DNA of 64,000 bases from Streptomyces sp. NBC_00440 (GTDB lineage Bacteria; Actinomycetota; Actinomycetes; Streptomycetales; Streptomycetaceae): NCBI RefSeq assembly GCF_036014215.1, contig NZ_CP107921.1, forward strand, positions 5,711,501 to 5,775,500, read 5' to 3'. The notes below the pieces were generated by a model. The model saw only the letters and a program-made list of their open reading frames with translations. It ran no database searches and had not been told where the DNA came from. Below are positions 17,766 through 26,652 of this stretch, in pieces; position 1 is the stretch's first letter; the number at the start of each line of letters is the position of its first letter. The position numbers and the translations under genes were made by a program.

Positions 17766-18893
17766 TTAGTGGGGCGAAGCGGACCAAGCGCTTCTTTCCG
17801 TGATCGACTCGGCGGCCCGCGCCATCTCCACCAGCGAGGCGTCCTGCCCGGGTGCCGCGACGATCTGCAGCCCCACCGGGCACCCGTCAGGCCCGAACCC
17901 TGCGGGAATGCTCGCCGCCGGATGGCCACTGAGGTTGAAAGCCCAGGTCAGCGAGGTCGAGTACCGTTCGCCCGGTCCTTCGTGGCCATGCGGCCGATTC
18001 GGTGTCACCGGTGTGAGCAGCAACGGGGTCCGGGCGAAGAGGGACGCCAGCCGGTGGTCGTTCTCCGCGCGGACCGCCGTGGCCAGGTCAGGCTGCCCGC
18101 CGCGCACCGCCAGCCAGGCGTCGCACGGGTCGAGCAGGTCGTACGAGGTGGCGTCGAGGCGTACGAGACCGGCCGCCGCCATCCGCTCCACGGCCCGCCT
18201 CGCGACCCGTTCCACCTCGTCGTCCACCGCGGCGAAGCCCAGGTCGGCCGACCATACGGCGGGCACCGGGAACTCCGGCAGGGACGGTTCGTACCGGCCC
18301 GTCACCGCGCGCAGATACGCCTGCGCCCCGTCGGCGCCGGCCGCCAGGACACCCGCCGACGCCAGCCCGGTCCTGTCCGGCGACGGCAGCAGCCCCGCCG
18401 TCGTCCTGAGGCCCAGCACGCCGCACCACGCGGCCGGTATCCGCACCGATCCCGCACCGTCGCTCCCGGTGGCCAGCGGGACCATGCCGGTGGCCACAGC
18501 CACGGCCGACCCGGCCGACGAACCGCCCGGGGTACGGTCCGGGCGCCATGGATTGCGGGTGGGACCGTGTGCGCCGAGACCCCAGGTCTGCCAGTGCGTC
18601 CCGGGCCCGGGCACCGCCGTCGAGCCGACCGGGACGGCGCCCGCGGCCCGCAGCCGCCGGGCCGCGTACCCGCGGATGCCGGACGGGCCCTTCACCGCGA
18701 ACGGAACCCCGGAGAGCGGCATCCCGGAGAGCGGAACCCCGGAGCGCGGCGGCCCGCCGTCCACCGGGTGGCCCGCTGGGCCGCCCGGCGATGGGCCGCC
18801 CGGCGGCGCGTCCGGCCAGACCTCGGTGAAGGCGCTGAGCGCGGGGTCCAGCCGTGCGATCCGTCCCAGCGCTTCCGCCACCGCCGCGTTCAT
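17766..18893 (-). CDS. Amidase signature family protein
   Basis: A 375-residue amidase-signature hydrolase with the Ser-cisSer-Lys triad in place: Lys in PFAVKGPSG, cis-Ser in [15 protein letters not shown], and nucleophile Ser in [17 protein letters not shown] 18893 ([12 protein letters not shown]) was chosen over an upstream frame overlapping the previous gene. A repeat of 15-bp units just before the catalytic Lys gives [14 protein letters not shown], where family members have a single PLxGVPF. It lies 23 bp upstream of the SpoIIE gene and 67 bp after the PBP gene on the same strand. Substrate unknown. Confidence 0.85.
   Translation of the reverse strand: MNAAVAEALGRIARLDPALSAFTEVWPDAPPGGPSPGGPAGHPVDGGPPRSGVPLSGMPLSGVPFAVKGPSGIRGYAARRLRAAGAVPVGSTAVPGPGTHWQTWGLGAHGPTRNPWRPDRTPGGSSAGSAVAVATGMVPLATGSDGAGSVRIPAAWCGVLGLRTTAGLLPSPDRTGLASAGVLAAGADGAQAYLRAVTGRYEPSLPEFPVPAVWSADLGFAAVDDEVERVARRAVERMAAAGLVRLDATSYDLLDPCDAWLAVRGGQPDLATAVRAENDHRLASLFARTPLLLTPVTPNRPHGHEGPGERYSTSLTWAFNLSGHPAASIPAGFGPDGCPVGLQIVAAPGQDASLVEMARAAESITERSAWSASPH
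18703..18747. repeat. Three in-frame 15-bp repeats inside amidase gene
   Basis: Units at 18703-18717, 18718-18732 and 18733-18747, sharing the core CCCGGAG. They encode the (S)GV/MPL repeats immediately before the catalytic lysine strand. Confidence 0.7.
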
Positions 18894-18960
18894 CGCCACC
18901 ACCTGCGTCCCCCTCGTCCCACCCGCGCCGGCTGCCGGTGCCCGCCCGCCGGCCTCGCCG

Positions 18961-20418
18961 TCAGTGTCCCAGTGCCGCCTGCATGACCGCCCGTGCGATC
19001 GGGGCCGCGAAGCCGCCGCCCGTGATGTCGGCACGGTGGGCCGACGCGTCCTCGACCACGACGGCCACCGCGACCGCCGGCTGGCTCGCGCCGTCGGCCT
19101 TCGCCCAGGAGATGAACCAGGCATACGGCGTACCGGCGTTGTTGACCCCGTTCTGCGCGGTGCCGGTCTTGCCGCCCACCGTCGCGCCCGGGATCGCCGC
19201 GTTGGACCCGGTGCCCTGGGTCACGACGTCGACCATCATCTGCTGGAGCTGGACAGCCGTGGAGGCGTCCATCGCCCGGCGGTAGGACTTCGATCCCGTA
19301 CGGCTGACGACCCGGCCGCCCTTGGCGCGGGTCTCGTCGACCAGATGCGGGTACATCAGCTCGCCCCCGTTCGCGACGGCGGCCGAGACCATCGCCATCT
19401 GCAGCGGTGTCGCCGAGGTGTTGAACTGCCCGATCGACGAGAGCGCCAGCTGGTCCTTGCTCATGTCGGTGTCGAAGTTGCTCCTGGCCACCCCGGAGGG
19501 GATCCTCAGGCCGGCGTCGTTGAAGCCGAACTTCCCGACCGCGTCGTCCATCCCGCTGAGCCCGACCTTGACTCCGAGGTTGGCCATCACGGTGTTGCAG
19601 GAGACCTCGATGGCGTACGCGAGTGAGGCGTTCCCGCAGCCGCTCGCCTCGTTCGGCAGGACGGTGGTGGTGTTGGGCAGCGTGTACGGATCGGGGGTGT
19701 CGGTGTCCGCGTTCATATCGGTGACCACGCCCGAGTCGAGGGCGGCCGCCGCCGTCACGATCTTGAACGTCGAACCGGGCGGATAGGTCTGCCGGATGGC
19801 CCGGTTGAGCATCGGCTGGTCGGCGGAGCCGGTCAGCCGCGACCAGGCGTTGCTGACGGACGGGCCGGTGCCCGACAGGTCCCCCGGGTCGTACGAAGGG
19901 CTGCTGACCAGCGCCAGGATCTTCCCGGTCGACGGCTCGACGGCGGCGACCGCGCCACGCCTGCCGCCGAGCCCGTTGTACGCGGCCTCCTGCATCGACG
20001 CCTTGATGGTGGTGGCCACGCTGCCGCCCGGCTGCTGCGCGCGGGTCAGTTCGTTCCAGAGCGGGAAGGGGGCGAGCATCGAGTCGGTGCCGGACAGGAT
20101 ACCGTCCTCGGCGTTCTCGATCAGGGTGGTGCCGTAGGTCTGCGACGCGTAGCCGGTGACCGGTGCGTACAGCGGTCCGTCGCGGTACGTGCGCTCGTAC
20201 CGCAGTTGCTGGCCGGTGTCCTTCGACCCGGTGACACTGTGCCCGCCGACCAGGATGTTGCCGCGCGGCTCGTGGTAACGGGCAATGGTCTGGCGGCGGT
20301 TGGCCGGGTTCTTGTCCAGCGAGTCCGCCTGGAACACCTGGATTCTGGCGGCGTTGGCCAGCAGCGCGACCAGGAGCAGCAGACAGCAGGCGGCGGCACG
20401 CCGGATGTAGCGGATCAC
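18961..20418 (-). CDS. Penicillin-binding protein, class B transpeptidase
   Basis: A 485-residue class B-like PBP, with an N-terminal membrane anchor (about residues 9-23, [16 protein letters not shown]), a dimerisation/PBP-dimer-like region, then the transpeptidase: [13 protein letters not shown] (SxxK), EVSCNTVMA (SxN) and GGKTGTAQ (KTG). It forms peptidoglycan cross-links outside the membrane. Its GTG start overlaps the TGA of the FtsW/RodA gene by GTGA, so the two are translationally coupled, the usual SEDS polymerase plus transpeptidase pairing. The Ser/Thr kinase and PP2C genes that flank the other Streptomyces pair of this kind are absent here. Confidence 0.9.
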   Translation of the reverse strand: MIRYIRRAAACCLLLLVALLANAARIQVFQADSLDKNPANRRQTIARYHEPRGNILVGGHSVTGSKDTGQQLRYERTYRDGPLYAPVTGYASQTYGTTLIENAEDGILSGTDSMLAPFPLWNELTRAQQPGGSVATTIKASMQEAAYNGLGGRRGAVAAVEPSTGKILALVSSPSYDPGDLSGTGPSVSNAWSRLTGSADQPMLNRAIRQTYPPGSTFKIVTAAAALDSGVVTDMNADTDTPDPYTLPNTTTVLPNEASGCGNASLAYAIEVSCNTVMANLGVKVGLSGMDDAVGKFGFNDAGLRIPSGVARSNFDTDMSKDQLALSSIGQFNTSATPLQMAMVSAAVANGGELMYPHLVDETRAKGGRVVSRTGSKSYRRAMDASTAVQLQQMMVDVVTQGTGSNAAIPGATVGGKTGTAQNGVNNAGTPYAWFISWAKADGASQPAVAVAVVVEDASAHRADITGGGFAAPIARAVMQAALGH

Positions 20419-21794
20419 GACTCGTCCTCCACGATCGGCGCGATGATCCCGGTCTCCACGAACCCCGGATCCGGTCTGCGCGCGGAGTCGCTGATCCGGA
20501 TGAGCAGCGCCACGATCACCCAGTTGGTGACGAGCGAGGAGCCGCCCTGGGCGAGGAAGGGCATCGCCATACCGGTCAGCGGGATCAGCCCCATCACCCC
20601 GCCCGCGATCACGAACACCTGGATCGCCAGGATCGAGGAGAGACCGATCGCGAGCAGTCGGCCGAAGGAGTCGCGGAGCGCGAGCCCGGCCCGGTAGCCA
20701 CGGGCCACCGCCAGGGCGTACAGCAGGAAGACCGCGGAGAGCCCGGCGAGCCCCAGCTCCTCGCCCGCCGTGGCCAGGATGAAGTCGGACTTCACGGCGA
20801 AGCCGATGAGGATCGAGTGGCCGAGGCCGAGACCGGTGCCGAGGATGCCGCCGGCCGCGAAGGCGAAGAGCGACTGGGCGAGCTGATTGGCGCCCTGGCC
20901 CGCGTCGATGGAGGCGAAGGGGTGCAGCCAGTCCTCGACGCGGCCGCGGATATGGGGTTCGAGGCTGCCCACGACGAACGCGCCGAACGCGGCCATCACC
21001 ATGCCGATGGCGATCCAGCTGAGCCGGCCCGTCGCCACGTACAGCATGATCACGAACAGGCCGAAGAAGAGCAGCGAGGTCCCGAGGTCGCGCTCCAGGA
21101 CGAGGACGCCCACACTGATCAGCCAGATCGCCAGCACCGGTGCCAGCACGCGCATGGTGGGCAGTTGGAGCCGCCAGATCCTGCGGCCCGTGTACGAGAG
21201 CGCGTTGCGGTTGGCCGAGAGGTACGAGGCGAAGAAGACCGCGAGCAGGATCTTGGCGAACTCGCCGGGCTGGATGGAGAAACCGCCGACCCGGATCCAG
21301 ATCTTCGCGCCGTTCACCGCCGGGAAGAAGATCGGGATGATCATCAGGGCCAGGGCGGCGGCGACCGAGAGGTAGGTGTACTGCTGAAGGACCCGGTGGT
21401 CGCGCAGGAAGAGCACACAGCAGATGAAGAGCGCCACGGCGAGCGTGGACCAGATCAGCTGGGTGGGGGCCGCGCTGTTGCCCGGGGTCTCCAGGTCGAG
21501 ACGGTAGATGAGCACGAGGCCGATGCCGTTGAGGAGCACGGCGATCGGCAGCAGCAACGGGTCCGCGTACGGGGCGCGGAAGCGGACGGCGAGATGGGCG
21601 AGGAGCGCCAGCAGGCCAAGACCCGCACCGTAGTTCAGGGTGTCCGCCGGTACCGCGTCGTTCTTGGCGAGTCCGACGTCGATGTAGCCGTAGACGGAGA
21701 TCAGTACGGCGCCGATCAGCAGCACCAGTTCGACGCCCCGACGCTTCGGCAGACGTAGTTCGGGCGGGGGAGCGTCCGCCGTCGTTGCGGTCAT
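20415..21794 (-). CDS. FtsW/RodA/SpoVE (SEDS) family glycosyltransferase
   Basis: A 459-residue polytopic protein with about twelve membrane segments. SEDS hallmarks include FSIQPGEFAKILLAVFFA, LVLERDLGTSLLFFGLF (conserved Glu-Arg-Asp before the large loop), the extracellular loop with ASIDAGQGANQLAQS, and the signature LAQGGSSLVTNW near the end. It polymerises lipid II, working with the cognate PBP encoded immediately downstream. ATG 21794 (MTATTADAP) was preferred to a TTG three codons earlier. Whether this pair serves vegetative growth, division or sporulation cannot be told here. Confidence 0.9.
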   Translation of the reverse strand: MTATTADAPPPELRLPKRRGVELVLLIGAVLISVYGYIDVGLAKNDAVPADTLNYGAGLGLLALLAHLAVRFRAPYADPLLLPIAVLLNGIGLVLIYRLDLETPGNSAAPTQLIWSTLAVALFICCVLFLRDHRVLQQYTYLSVAAALALMIIPIFFPAVNGAKIWIRVGGFSIQPGEFAKILLAVFFASYLSANRNALSYTGRRIWRLQLPTMRVLAPVLAIWLISVGVLVLERDLGTSLLFFGLFVIMLYVATGRLSWIAIGMVMAAFGAFVVGSLEPHIRGRVEDWLHPFASIDAGQGANQLAQSLFAFAAGGILGTGLGLGHSILIGFAVKSDFILATAGEELGLAGLSAVFLLYALAVARGYRAGLALRDSFGRLLAIGLSSILAIQVFVIAGGVMGLIPLTGMAMPFLAQGGSSLVTNWVIVALLIRISDSARRPDPGFVETGIIAPIVEDES

Positions 21795-21960
21795 GCCAGG
21801 CAACGTAGCAAGACGGTGACGCTATGTCCGTTAATGTCACCGTGCGCCGATGGGGAGCCGGTGCCGCGCGCGGCGGGGGCGGTGACCGGACAGCTGCGGG
21901 ACGGCGCAGGTGTGACGCTGTGTCAGGGCCGCCCGGACCCGCGCCGGGCGGCGGCGCGGC

Positions 21961-22272
21961 TCACCGCTGGTACGGGTTCTGTCCCTGCTGCTGCGGCGTG
22001 GGCGGGCCGTATCCCTGCTGCGGGCCCTGCGGCTGGCCTGCGCTCTGTGCGAGAAGCTGCTCGGCCTGCTCCTTGGTCGCCCGGTTCTCGACACCGCAGA
22101 AGGTGCACTGCGTCGCGTACTTGGTGGAGAACGGGAAGAGCGGCACGAAGAACAGCGTGAACTTGGTGACGCGCTTACGGAGTGTGTGCGCGGACGGGTT
22201 CCCGCACTGTCCGCACACCAGCGTCAGTATGGCCAGTTGGTAGAGATAGCCTCTGCTGCCAAAAATGATCAT
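21961..22272 (-). CDS. Small zinc-ribbon protein
   Basis: A 103-residue protein with a strong AGGAGG ribosome site ten bases before ATG 22272. It starts MIIFGSRGYLYQLAILTLVCG. Two Cys pairs, CGQCG and CTFCG, about 40 residues apart, form a zinc ribbon. Between them a hydrophobic stretch (FTLFFVPLFPFS) could sit on the membrane. The tail is Gln/Gly/Pro-rich (QQGYGPPTPQQQGQ) and disordered. Members of this zinc-ribbon family are widespread in actinobacteria without a known role. It is divergent from the NERD-like gene. Confidence 0.8.
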   Translation of the reverse strand: MIIFGSRGYLYQLAILTLVCGQCGNPSAHTLRKRVTKFTLFFVPLFPFSTKYATQCTFCGVENRATKEQAEQLLAQSAGQPQGPQQGYGPPTPQQQGQNPYQR

Positions 22273-22372
22273 GATGGGTCCCCTCCTGGTCGGTAATCGC
22301 GGTACACCGTAACCGGGTTCTTGCCCCTGCGGCGCCCGGGCTGTTCCCATGGTCGGGGTGGGGTGATGCGGC

Positions 22373-23254
22373 ATGGCGGAACTCAAGGTGACACCGGGGC
22401 GGTACCAGGGCCGGACGCGGCTGTACGTCACGCTGCCGGGAGGCCCGGCCGCTGCCTGGTACGACCGGGAATCGGGCCAGGTCAGCCTGGTGCTGGACGA
22501 GTACAGGGCCGAGGTGCTCGACGCCCTCGCGCCCTATCTGAGCGGGGACCCCGAGGTGGGCCCGCCGCCGGTCCCCACCCCGGCGGAACTCGCGCTGCTC
22601 ACCCTGCACCCCGACGACGACCTCGCACCCAACCGGCCCGGCGAGGCGCTGCACGCCGCCCTGGCGGGGATCGCCGTCTCCCGTTTCCGGCCGGCTCCCC
22701 GGCGCGCCGCGCTCGACGCGCTCACCGCCCAGGAGGCGCTGGGGGCCGAGCTGGACACGCTGGAGGGCGCGGGGTGGCGGGTGCTGCACTCGGTGCCGCT
22801 GCCCGGCGGCGGGCATATCGGCCATCTCCTGATCGGCCCGGCCGGGGTGCTGTCCGTGCGGACGCTGTACGCCAGGAAGCGGACGGTCCGGATCGCGGAT
22901 CCGCTGGTCGCGGCCGGGCGCGGACAGCCGGAACCACAGCTGCGCTGGGCCCGCCACGAGGCGGAGCGCGCGGCGCTGGCCCTGGCCACGGCGGTACGTC
23001 CGGTGCTCGGGATCGTCGGCGCGGCACGGGTGGAAACGGCGGCGCGGGGCGCCGGGGAACGCGGCGGCCCCGGCGCCTCCGGGGCCCGGCCGGGTGAGGA
23101 GTGGCTGCTGCGGGACGGCGGGCAGGTGGGCGTACGGCTGCTGCGGGACGGTGAGGTGGGCGCGCTGGCCGGGCTCGGCGGTGTACTGAAGCCGGCCGAC
23201 ATCGAGTCGCTGTACGCGACGGCCCGCGACCGGAGGACCTGGCTGCGGGTGTGA
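22373..23254 (+). CDS. NERD-like nuclease-related domain protein
   Basis: A 293-residue protein. The N-terminal part (residues 1-120) starts MAELKVTPGRYQGRTRLYVTL and contains YDRESGQVSLV. The middle part reads VLHSVPLPGGGHIGHLLIGPAGVLSVRTLYARKRTVRI, the Asp-poor NERD-type strand pattern seen in actinobacterial nuclease-related proteins. A Gly/Ala-rich segment (GARGAGERGGPGASGARPG) links to a short C-terminal domain with LKPADIESLYATARD. A catalytic role is not evident. No signal peptide. Identification as NERD is by pattern and moderate. Confidence 0.6.
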   Translation: MAELKVTPGRYQGRTRLYVTLPGGPAAAWYDRESGQVSLVLDEYRAEVLDALAPYLSGDPEVGPPPVPTPAELALLTLHPDDDLAPNRPGEALHAALAGIAVSRFRPAPRRAALDALTAQEALGAELDTLEGAGWRVLHSVPLPGGGHIGHLLIGPAGVLSVRTLYARKRTVRIADPLVAAGRGQPEPQLRWARHEAERAALALATAVRPVLGIVGAARVETAARGAGERGGPGASGARPGEEWLLRDGGQVGVRLLRDGEVGALAGLGGVLKPADIESLYATARDRRTWLRV

Positions 23255-23298
23255 CCGGGCGGGCGCGGGCTGCGAATTGCGGGCCGGGGGTGCGGGGT

Positions 23299-23354
23299 TG
23301 CCGGACTGCCGGGCTGCCGGACTGCCGGGCTGCCGGGCTGCCGGGCTGCCGGGT
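23299..23354. repeat. Seven tandem 8-bp units
   Basis: TGCCGGRY repeated seven times without interruption from 23299 to 23354. The last base overlaps the stop codon of the polymerase gene on the other strand. It lies between convergent genes and is too short and spacerless to be a CRISPR array. Confidence 0.85.
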
Positions 23355-24244
23355 CAGGTGCGGGGCAGTGGCCTGGCCCGGTTGAGGTTGATCAGCGGGC
23401 CCAGCAGATCGCCGTACCGCCGGAGCCGGGGGCCGATGTCGTCGATCCTGAAGTCCAGGTCGGCGGGGGCCGCGCACCCCTCGATCTCCTCCCAGGTCAC
23501 CGGCGTGGAGACGGTCGGTTCGGTCCGTGCGCGCACGGTGTAGGGCGCCGCCGTGGTCTTCGCCGCCGCGTTCTGGCTGTGGTCCACGAAGACCTTGCCC
23601 GGCCGCAGCGCCCGCTTCATCCGGTGCAGGGCCAGATCGGGCAGGGCGGCCTCGGCCTCGACCGCGAGCGTCCTGGCGTACGCCGACACGTCGTCCGAAG
23701 GCGTCGGCTCCAGCGGCGTCAGCAGATGGAGCCCCTTGGAGCCCGAGGTCTTCGCGTACGCGGTCAGCCCGTCCGCCGACAGCCGCTCACGCAGCCACAG
23801 CGCCACCGTGCAGCACTCGACGGCGGTGGCCGGGGCCCCGGGGTCCAGATCGAGGACAAGCCGGTCGGCGAGGGCCGGTGCGTCGGCCTGCCACTGCGGT
23901 GTGTGGAACTCGACCACCAGATTGGCCGCCCACATCAGGCTCGCCAGGTCCTGCACCAGCACCTGGCGCGCGTCCCTGCTCCTGGAGCGCGGCACCTCCG
24001 CCGTATGGACCCAGGAAGGGGTGCCCGGCGGCACGTTCTTGGTGAAGAACAGCTGGCCGCCGGGGCCGTCCGGGTACCGCAGGAAGGAGACCGGGCGGCC
24101 GTGCAGATGGGCGAGGAGCGCCCCCGCCGTGCTGGCGCAGTAGTGCAGGACCTCGCCCTTCGTGGTGCCCGTGGCCGGATAGAGGACCTTGTCGAGGTGA
24201 GTGAGTGCCAGGCGCCGCCCCTCCACCTCGGTGATCGGGGACAT
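23354..24244 (-). CDS. LigD-type polymerase domain protein (NHEJ primase-polymerase)
   Basis: A 296-residue stand-alone polymerase domain of the archaeo-eukaryotic primase type found in LigD. Catalytic acidic pair: VLDLDPG; nucleotide-binding SGSKGLHLL; further conserved RYPDGPGGQLFFTKN, LVEFHTP and VFVDHSQNAAAKTT. It fills gaps and adds (ribo)nucleotides at broken ends held by Ku. No ligase or nuclease domain is attached, which is usual for this Streptomyces copy. The Ku gene lies 2.4 kb away on the opposite strand, with a monooxygenase/TetR pair between them. Confidence 0.9.
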   Translation of the reverse strand: MSPITEVEGRRLALTHLDKVLYPATGTTKGEVLHYCASTAGALLAHLHGRPVSFLRYPDGPGGQLFFTKNVPPGTPSWVHTAEVPRSRSRDARQVLVQDLASLMWAANLVVEFHTPQWQADAPALADRLVLDLDPGAPATAVECCTVALWLRERLSADGLTAYAKTSGSKGLHLLTPLEPTPSDDVSAYARTLAVEAEAALPDLALHRMKRALRPGKVFVDHSQNAAAKTTAAPYTVRARTEPTVSTPVTWEEIEGCAAPADLDFRIDDIGPRLRRYGDLLGPLINLNRARPLPRT

Positions 24245-24290
24245 ATGTCGAGAATCCCACGAAATGCGGAGAGTGAGTATCGGCGACCGG

Positions 24291-25757
24291 TCATCGGCCC
24301 AGTGCCGCGTCCAGGGTCTGCGGGGCGGGGCGCGTACCCGCCCAGGCGATGTATCCGTCGGGGCGGACGAGCAGGGTGGTGGCGCGGTCGTCCGTCCAGT
24401 GCGCGTGGACGAGCGGGACCGGCCCGGTGTGTCCGGGGGTGTTCGGGGGCGTGATCAGGACGAAGGCTCCGTCCCGTAACAACTCCAGCAGGTGCCCCTC
24501 GGCGAGGCGCAGGGCCGGTGCCCGGGTGCCCGTCAGAGGGTGGCTGCCCTTGGGGGCGGGGTACGAGATGCCGATGCCGGAGATCCTTCCGATGGCCTTG
24601 TCCGAGGCCGGCCGTACGGCGGAGAGCAGGTGGGCGACGGCGGCGCGCACCGTCCGCTGCCACGGCGTCCCGGCCATGGCGAGACGGATGATCGCTCCGC
24701 TGGCGCGCAGCACCTGCGACCCGACCGGGTGCCTCTCCGCGTGGTAGCTGTCCAGAAGCTTCTCGGGGTCCGCGGACTGCCCGCGCAGGACGGCCGCGAG
24801 CTTCCAGGAGAGGTTCGCCGCGTCCTGGAGGCCGGTGTTCATGCCCTGGCCGCCCGCCGGGGAGTGGACATGGGCGGCGTCGCCCGCGAGGAAGACCCGG
24901 CCGGTGCGGTAGGCCGGCACCTGGCGCTCGTCGCTGTGGAAGCGTGAAAGCCAGCGGGCGTCGTGCATCCCGTAGTCGGTGCCGAGCGCGAGGCGGGCGA
25001 TCTCGCGCAACTCGTCGAGCTCCACGGGATCGTTGTCGTCGGCCTGCCGGGTGCGGTGCCAGCCCATGACGCGGTACCAGCCGTCGCCGAACGGGGCGAT
25101 GAAGGCGAAGGCGTCGCCCACACCGTTCACCGTGAGCAGTTCGGGGGGTGTCCCGGTGAGCCGGACATCGGCCAGGACCATGGACCTGATCACGGACTCG
25201 CCGGGGAACGGCAGCCCGAGGGACCGGCGGACCGCGCTGTGCACCCCGTCCGTTCCGGTGAGATACCGGGCCTCGACGGTGGAGCGGGTCCCGTCGGCGC
25301 CGCGCAGGTCGGCGGTCACGGTGTCAGAGGCGGGGGACTGGCTGAGGCCGATCAGCTCCGTTCCGTAGCGGAAGTCCACGCCGGCCTTGAGCGCGCGGGC
25401 CTTCAGCAGGTGTTCGACCTCGTACTGCGGGGTGATCAGGAGGAAGGGGAAACGCGTCCGCAGCCGGGTGAGGTCGAGCGAGGCGCGGCCGAAGAGGCGC
25501 ATCCGTTCCATGCGGGTGCCGGTCCTGATCAGGGCATCGGCGAGACCGCGTGCGTCGAGCAGCTCAAGGGTGCGGGCGTGGACGGCGAAGGCGCGCGTCG
25601 GATTGCCCGTCCCGGGCGGGCGCCGCTCGATGACGGTGACCGACAGCTGCTGGGCTGCGAGGTCGCCCGCCAGGAGCAGTCCGGTGGGGCCGGCGCCCAC
25701 GATCAGTACGTCGGTGGTGTCCGTGCAGTTCGCTCCGGTGCTGTGCGTGTCCGTCAT
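24291..25757 (-). CDS. FAD-dependent aromatic monooxygenase (PHBH/RdmE fold)
   Basis: A 488-residue flavoprotein hydroxylase. DVLIVGAGPTGLLLAGDLA is the FAD Rossmann motif, YLTGTDGVHSAVRRSL the DG motif, and RVFLAGDAAHVHSPAGGQGMNTGLQDAANLSWKLA the second FAD motif. A thioredoxin-like C-terminal domain is typical of polyketide and phenol hydroxylases of this class. ATG 25757 lies next to an operator array and the divergent TetR gene, so it is probably de-repressed by an aromatic ligand. Substrate unknown; both antibiotic tailoring and detoxification (such as rifampicin-type hydroxylation) are possible. Confidence 0.88.
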   Translation of the reverse strand: MTDTHSTGANCTDTTDVLIVGAGPTGLLLAGDLAAQQLSVTVIERRPPGTGNPTRAFAVHARTLELLDARGLADALIRTGTRMERMRLFGRASLDLTRLRTRFPFLLITPQYEVEHLLKARALKAGVDFRYGTELIGLSQSPASDTVTADLRGADGTRSTVEARYLTGTDGVHSAVRRSLGLPFPGESVIRSMVLADVRLTGTPPELLTVNGVGDAFAFIAPFGDGWYRVMGWHRTRQADDNDPVELDELREIARLALGTDYGMHDARWLSRFHSDERQVPAYRTGRVFLAGDAAHVHSPAGGQGMNTGLQDAANLSWKLAAVLRGQSADPEKLLDSYHAERHPVGSQVLRASGAIIRLAMAGTPWQRTVRAAVAHLLSAVRPASDKAIGRISGIGISYPAPKGSHPLTGTRAPALRLAEGHLLELLRDGAFVLITPPNTPGHTGPVPLVHAHWTDDRATTLLVRPDGYIAWAGTRPAPQTLDAALGR

Positions 25758-25792
25758 GGCGGCCTCCGAATGGCACATGCCGACCTTTGCTG

Positions 25793-25892
25793 GCCAACGC
25801 CTGTGGGCCAACGCTTGTGGGCCAACGCTTGTTGGCAAGGTTAGAGCGGGCCGGGATGGCATGTCAACGCCTGTTGGCCTACGCTCGTTGGC
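25793..25892. promoter_or_regulatory. Phased array of five TetR-operator-like units
   Basis: Five 16-bp units related to GCCAACGCTTGTTGGC start at 25793, 25807, 25821, 25863 and 25877. Adjacent units share two bases and the steps are 14, 14, 42 (three times 14) and 14. Unit three is a perfect palindrome; the last ends directly before the TetR ATG. The array fills the divergent promoter region. Confidence 0.75.
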
Positions 25893-26465
25893 ATGTCTGA
25901 CTCCTCCGTCCCGCGCCGATCTGCCGCCACCACCAAGGCGGCGATCCTCGAAGCCGCCCGGGAGCGGTTCGCCGCCGACGGATACGAACGCGCCACGATC
26001 AGGGCCATCGCCCGTGACGCGGGCATCGACCCCTCGATGGTGATGCGCTACTACGGCTCCAAGGAGGGGCTGTTCGCCGCGGCGTGCACGATCGATCTGC
26101 GGCTGCCCGCCCTGGCCGCACTGCCGGACGGGCACATCGGCGCGGTCCTCGTCCGGCATTTCCTGGACCGCTGGGACCAGGACGAGGTGCTGACGGGCCT
26201 GCTCAGGGTCGGCGTCACCAATGAGGCGGGGGCCGAGCGGATGCGGGCCATCTTCGCCGGGCAGGTCGGACCGGTGGCTGCCGCTGTCTGCCCCGACCCC
26301 GCCGACGCCCCTCGCCGTGCCGCGCTCGTCACCTCGCAGATCCTTGGCATGGCACTCGCCCGGTATGTCCTGCGCATCGAGCCCGCGGTGGCGATGTCCC
26401 GTGACGAGATCGTCGACTGGCTCGCCCCGACGGTCCACCGCTACCTGACGTCCGAGCACCCGTAG
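25893..26465 (+). CDS. TetR-family transcriptional regulator
   Basis: A 190-residue TetR protein. The HTH is AAILEAARERFAADGYERATIRAIARDAGIDPSMVMRYYGSKEGLF (residues about 17-62), and the ligand-binding C-terminal domain includes VLVRHFLDRWDQDEVL and ILGMALARYVLRIEP. An operator unit abuts the ATG and no ribosome site is visible, so the mRNA may be leaderless. It presumably represses itself and the divergent FAD monooxygenase. A strong hairpin follows 20 bp after its stop, separating it from ku. Confidence 0.9.
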   Translation: MSDSSVPRRSAATTKAAILEAARERFAADGYERATIRAIARDAGIDPSMVMRYYGSKEGLFAAACTIDLRLPALAALPDGHIGAVLVRHFLDRWDQDEVLTGLLRVGVTNEAGAERMRAIFAGQVGPVAAAVCPDPADAPRRAALVTSQILGMALARYVLRIEPAVAMSRDEIVDWLAPTVHRYLTSEHP

Positions 26466-26485
26466 GGTCTGCGTTTTGGATCAGG

Positions 26486-26527
26486 GGGTCTTCCGTCCGG
26501 ATCAGGCCGGATCCGGACGGAAGACCC
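26486..26527 (+). terminator. Long hairpin terminator after TetR gene
   Basis: Perfect 18-bp stem (26486-26503 with 26510-26527) and a 6-base loop, without a T tract, as is common in streptomycetes. It lies 20 bp past the TetR stop and 125 bp before ku. Confidence 0.8.
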
Positions 26528-26652
26528 AGGGCCGGTCAGGCCCGGCGCGCGCCCCCATGGAGTAGCCCCGCAGTGAGCCGGTGGCAGAGAAGCCGCACTG
26601 TCGGGAGACTGGTCAGGGCAGGACAGTGCCGTACTGACGGACAGGAGCCATC

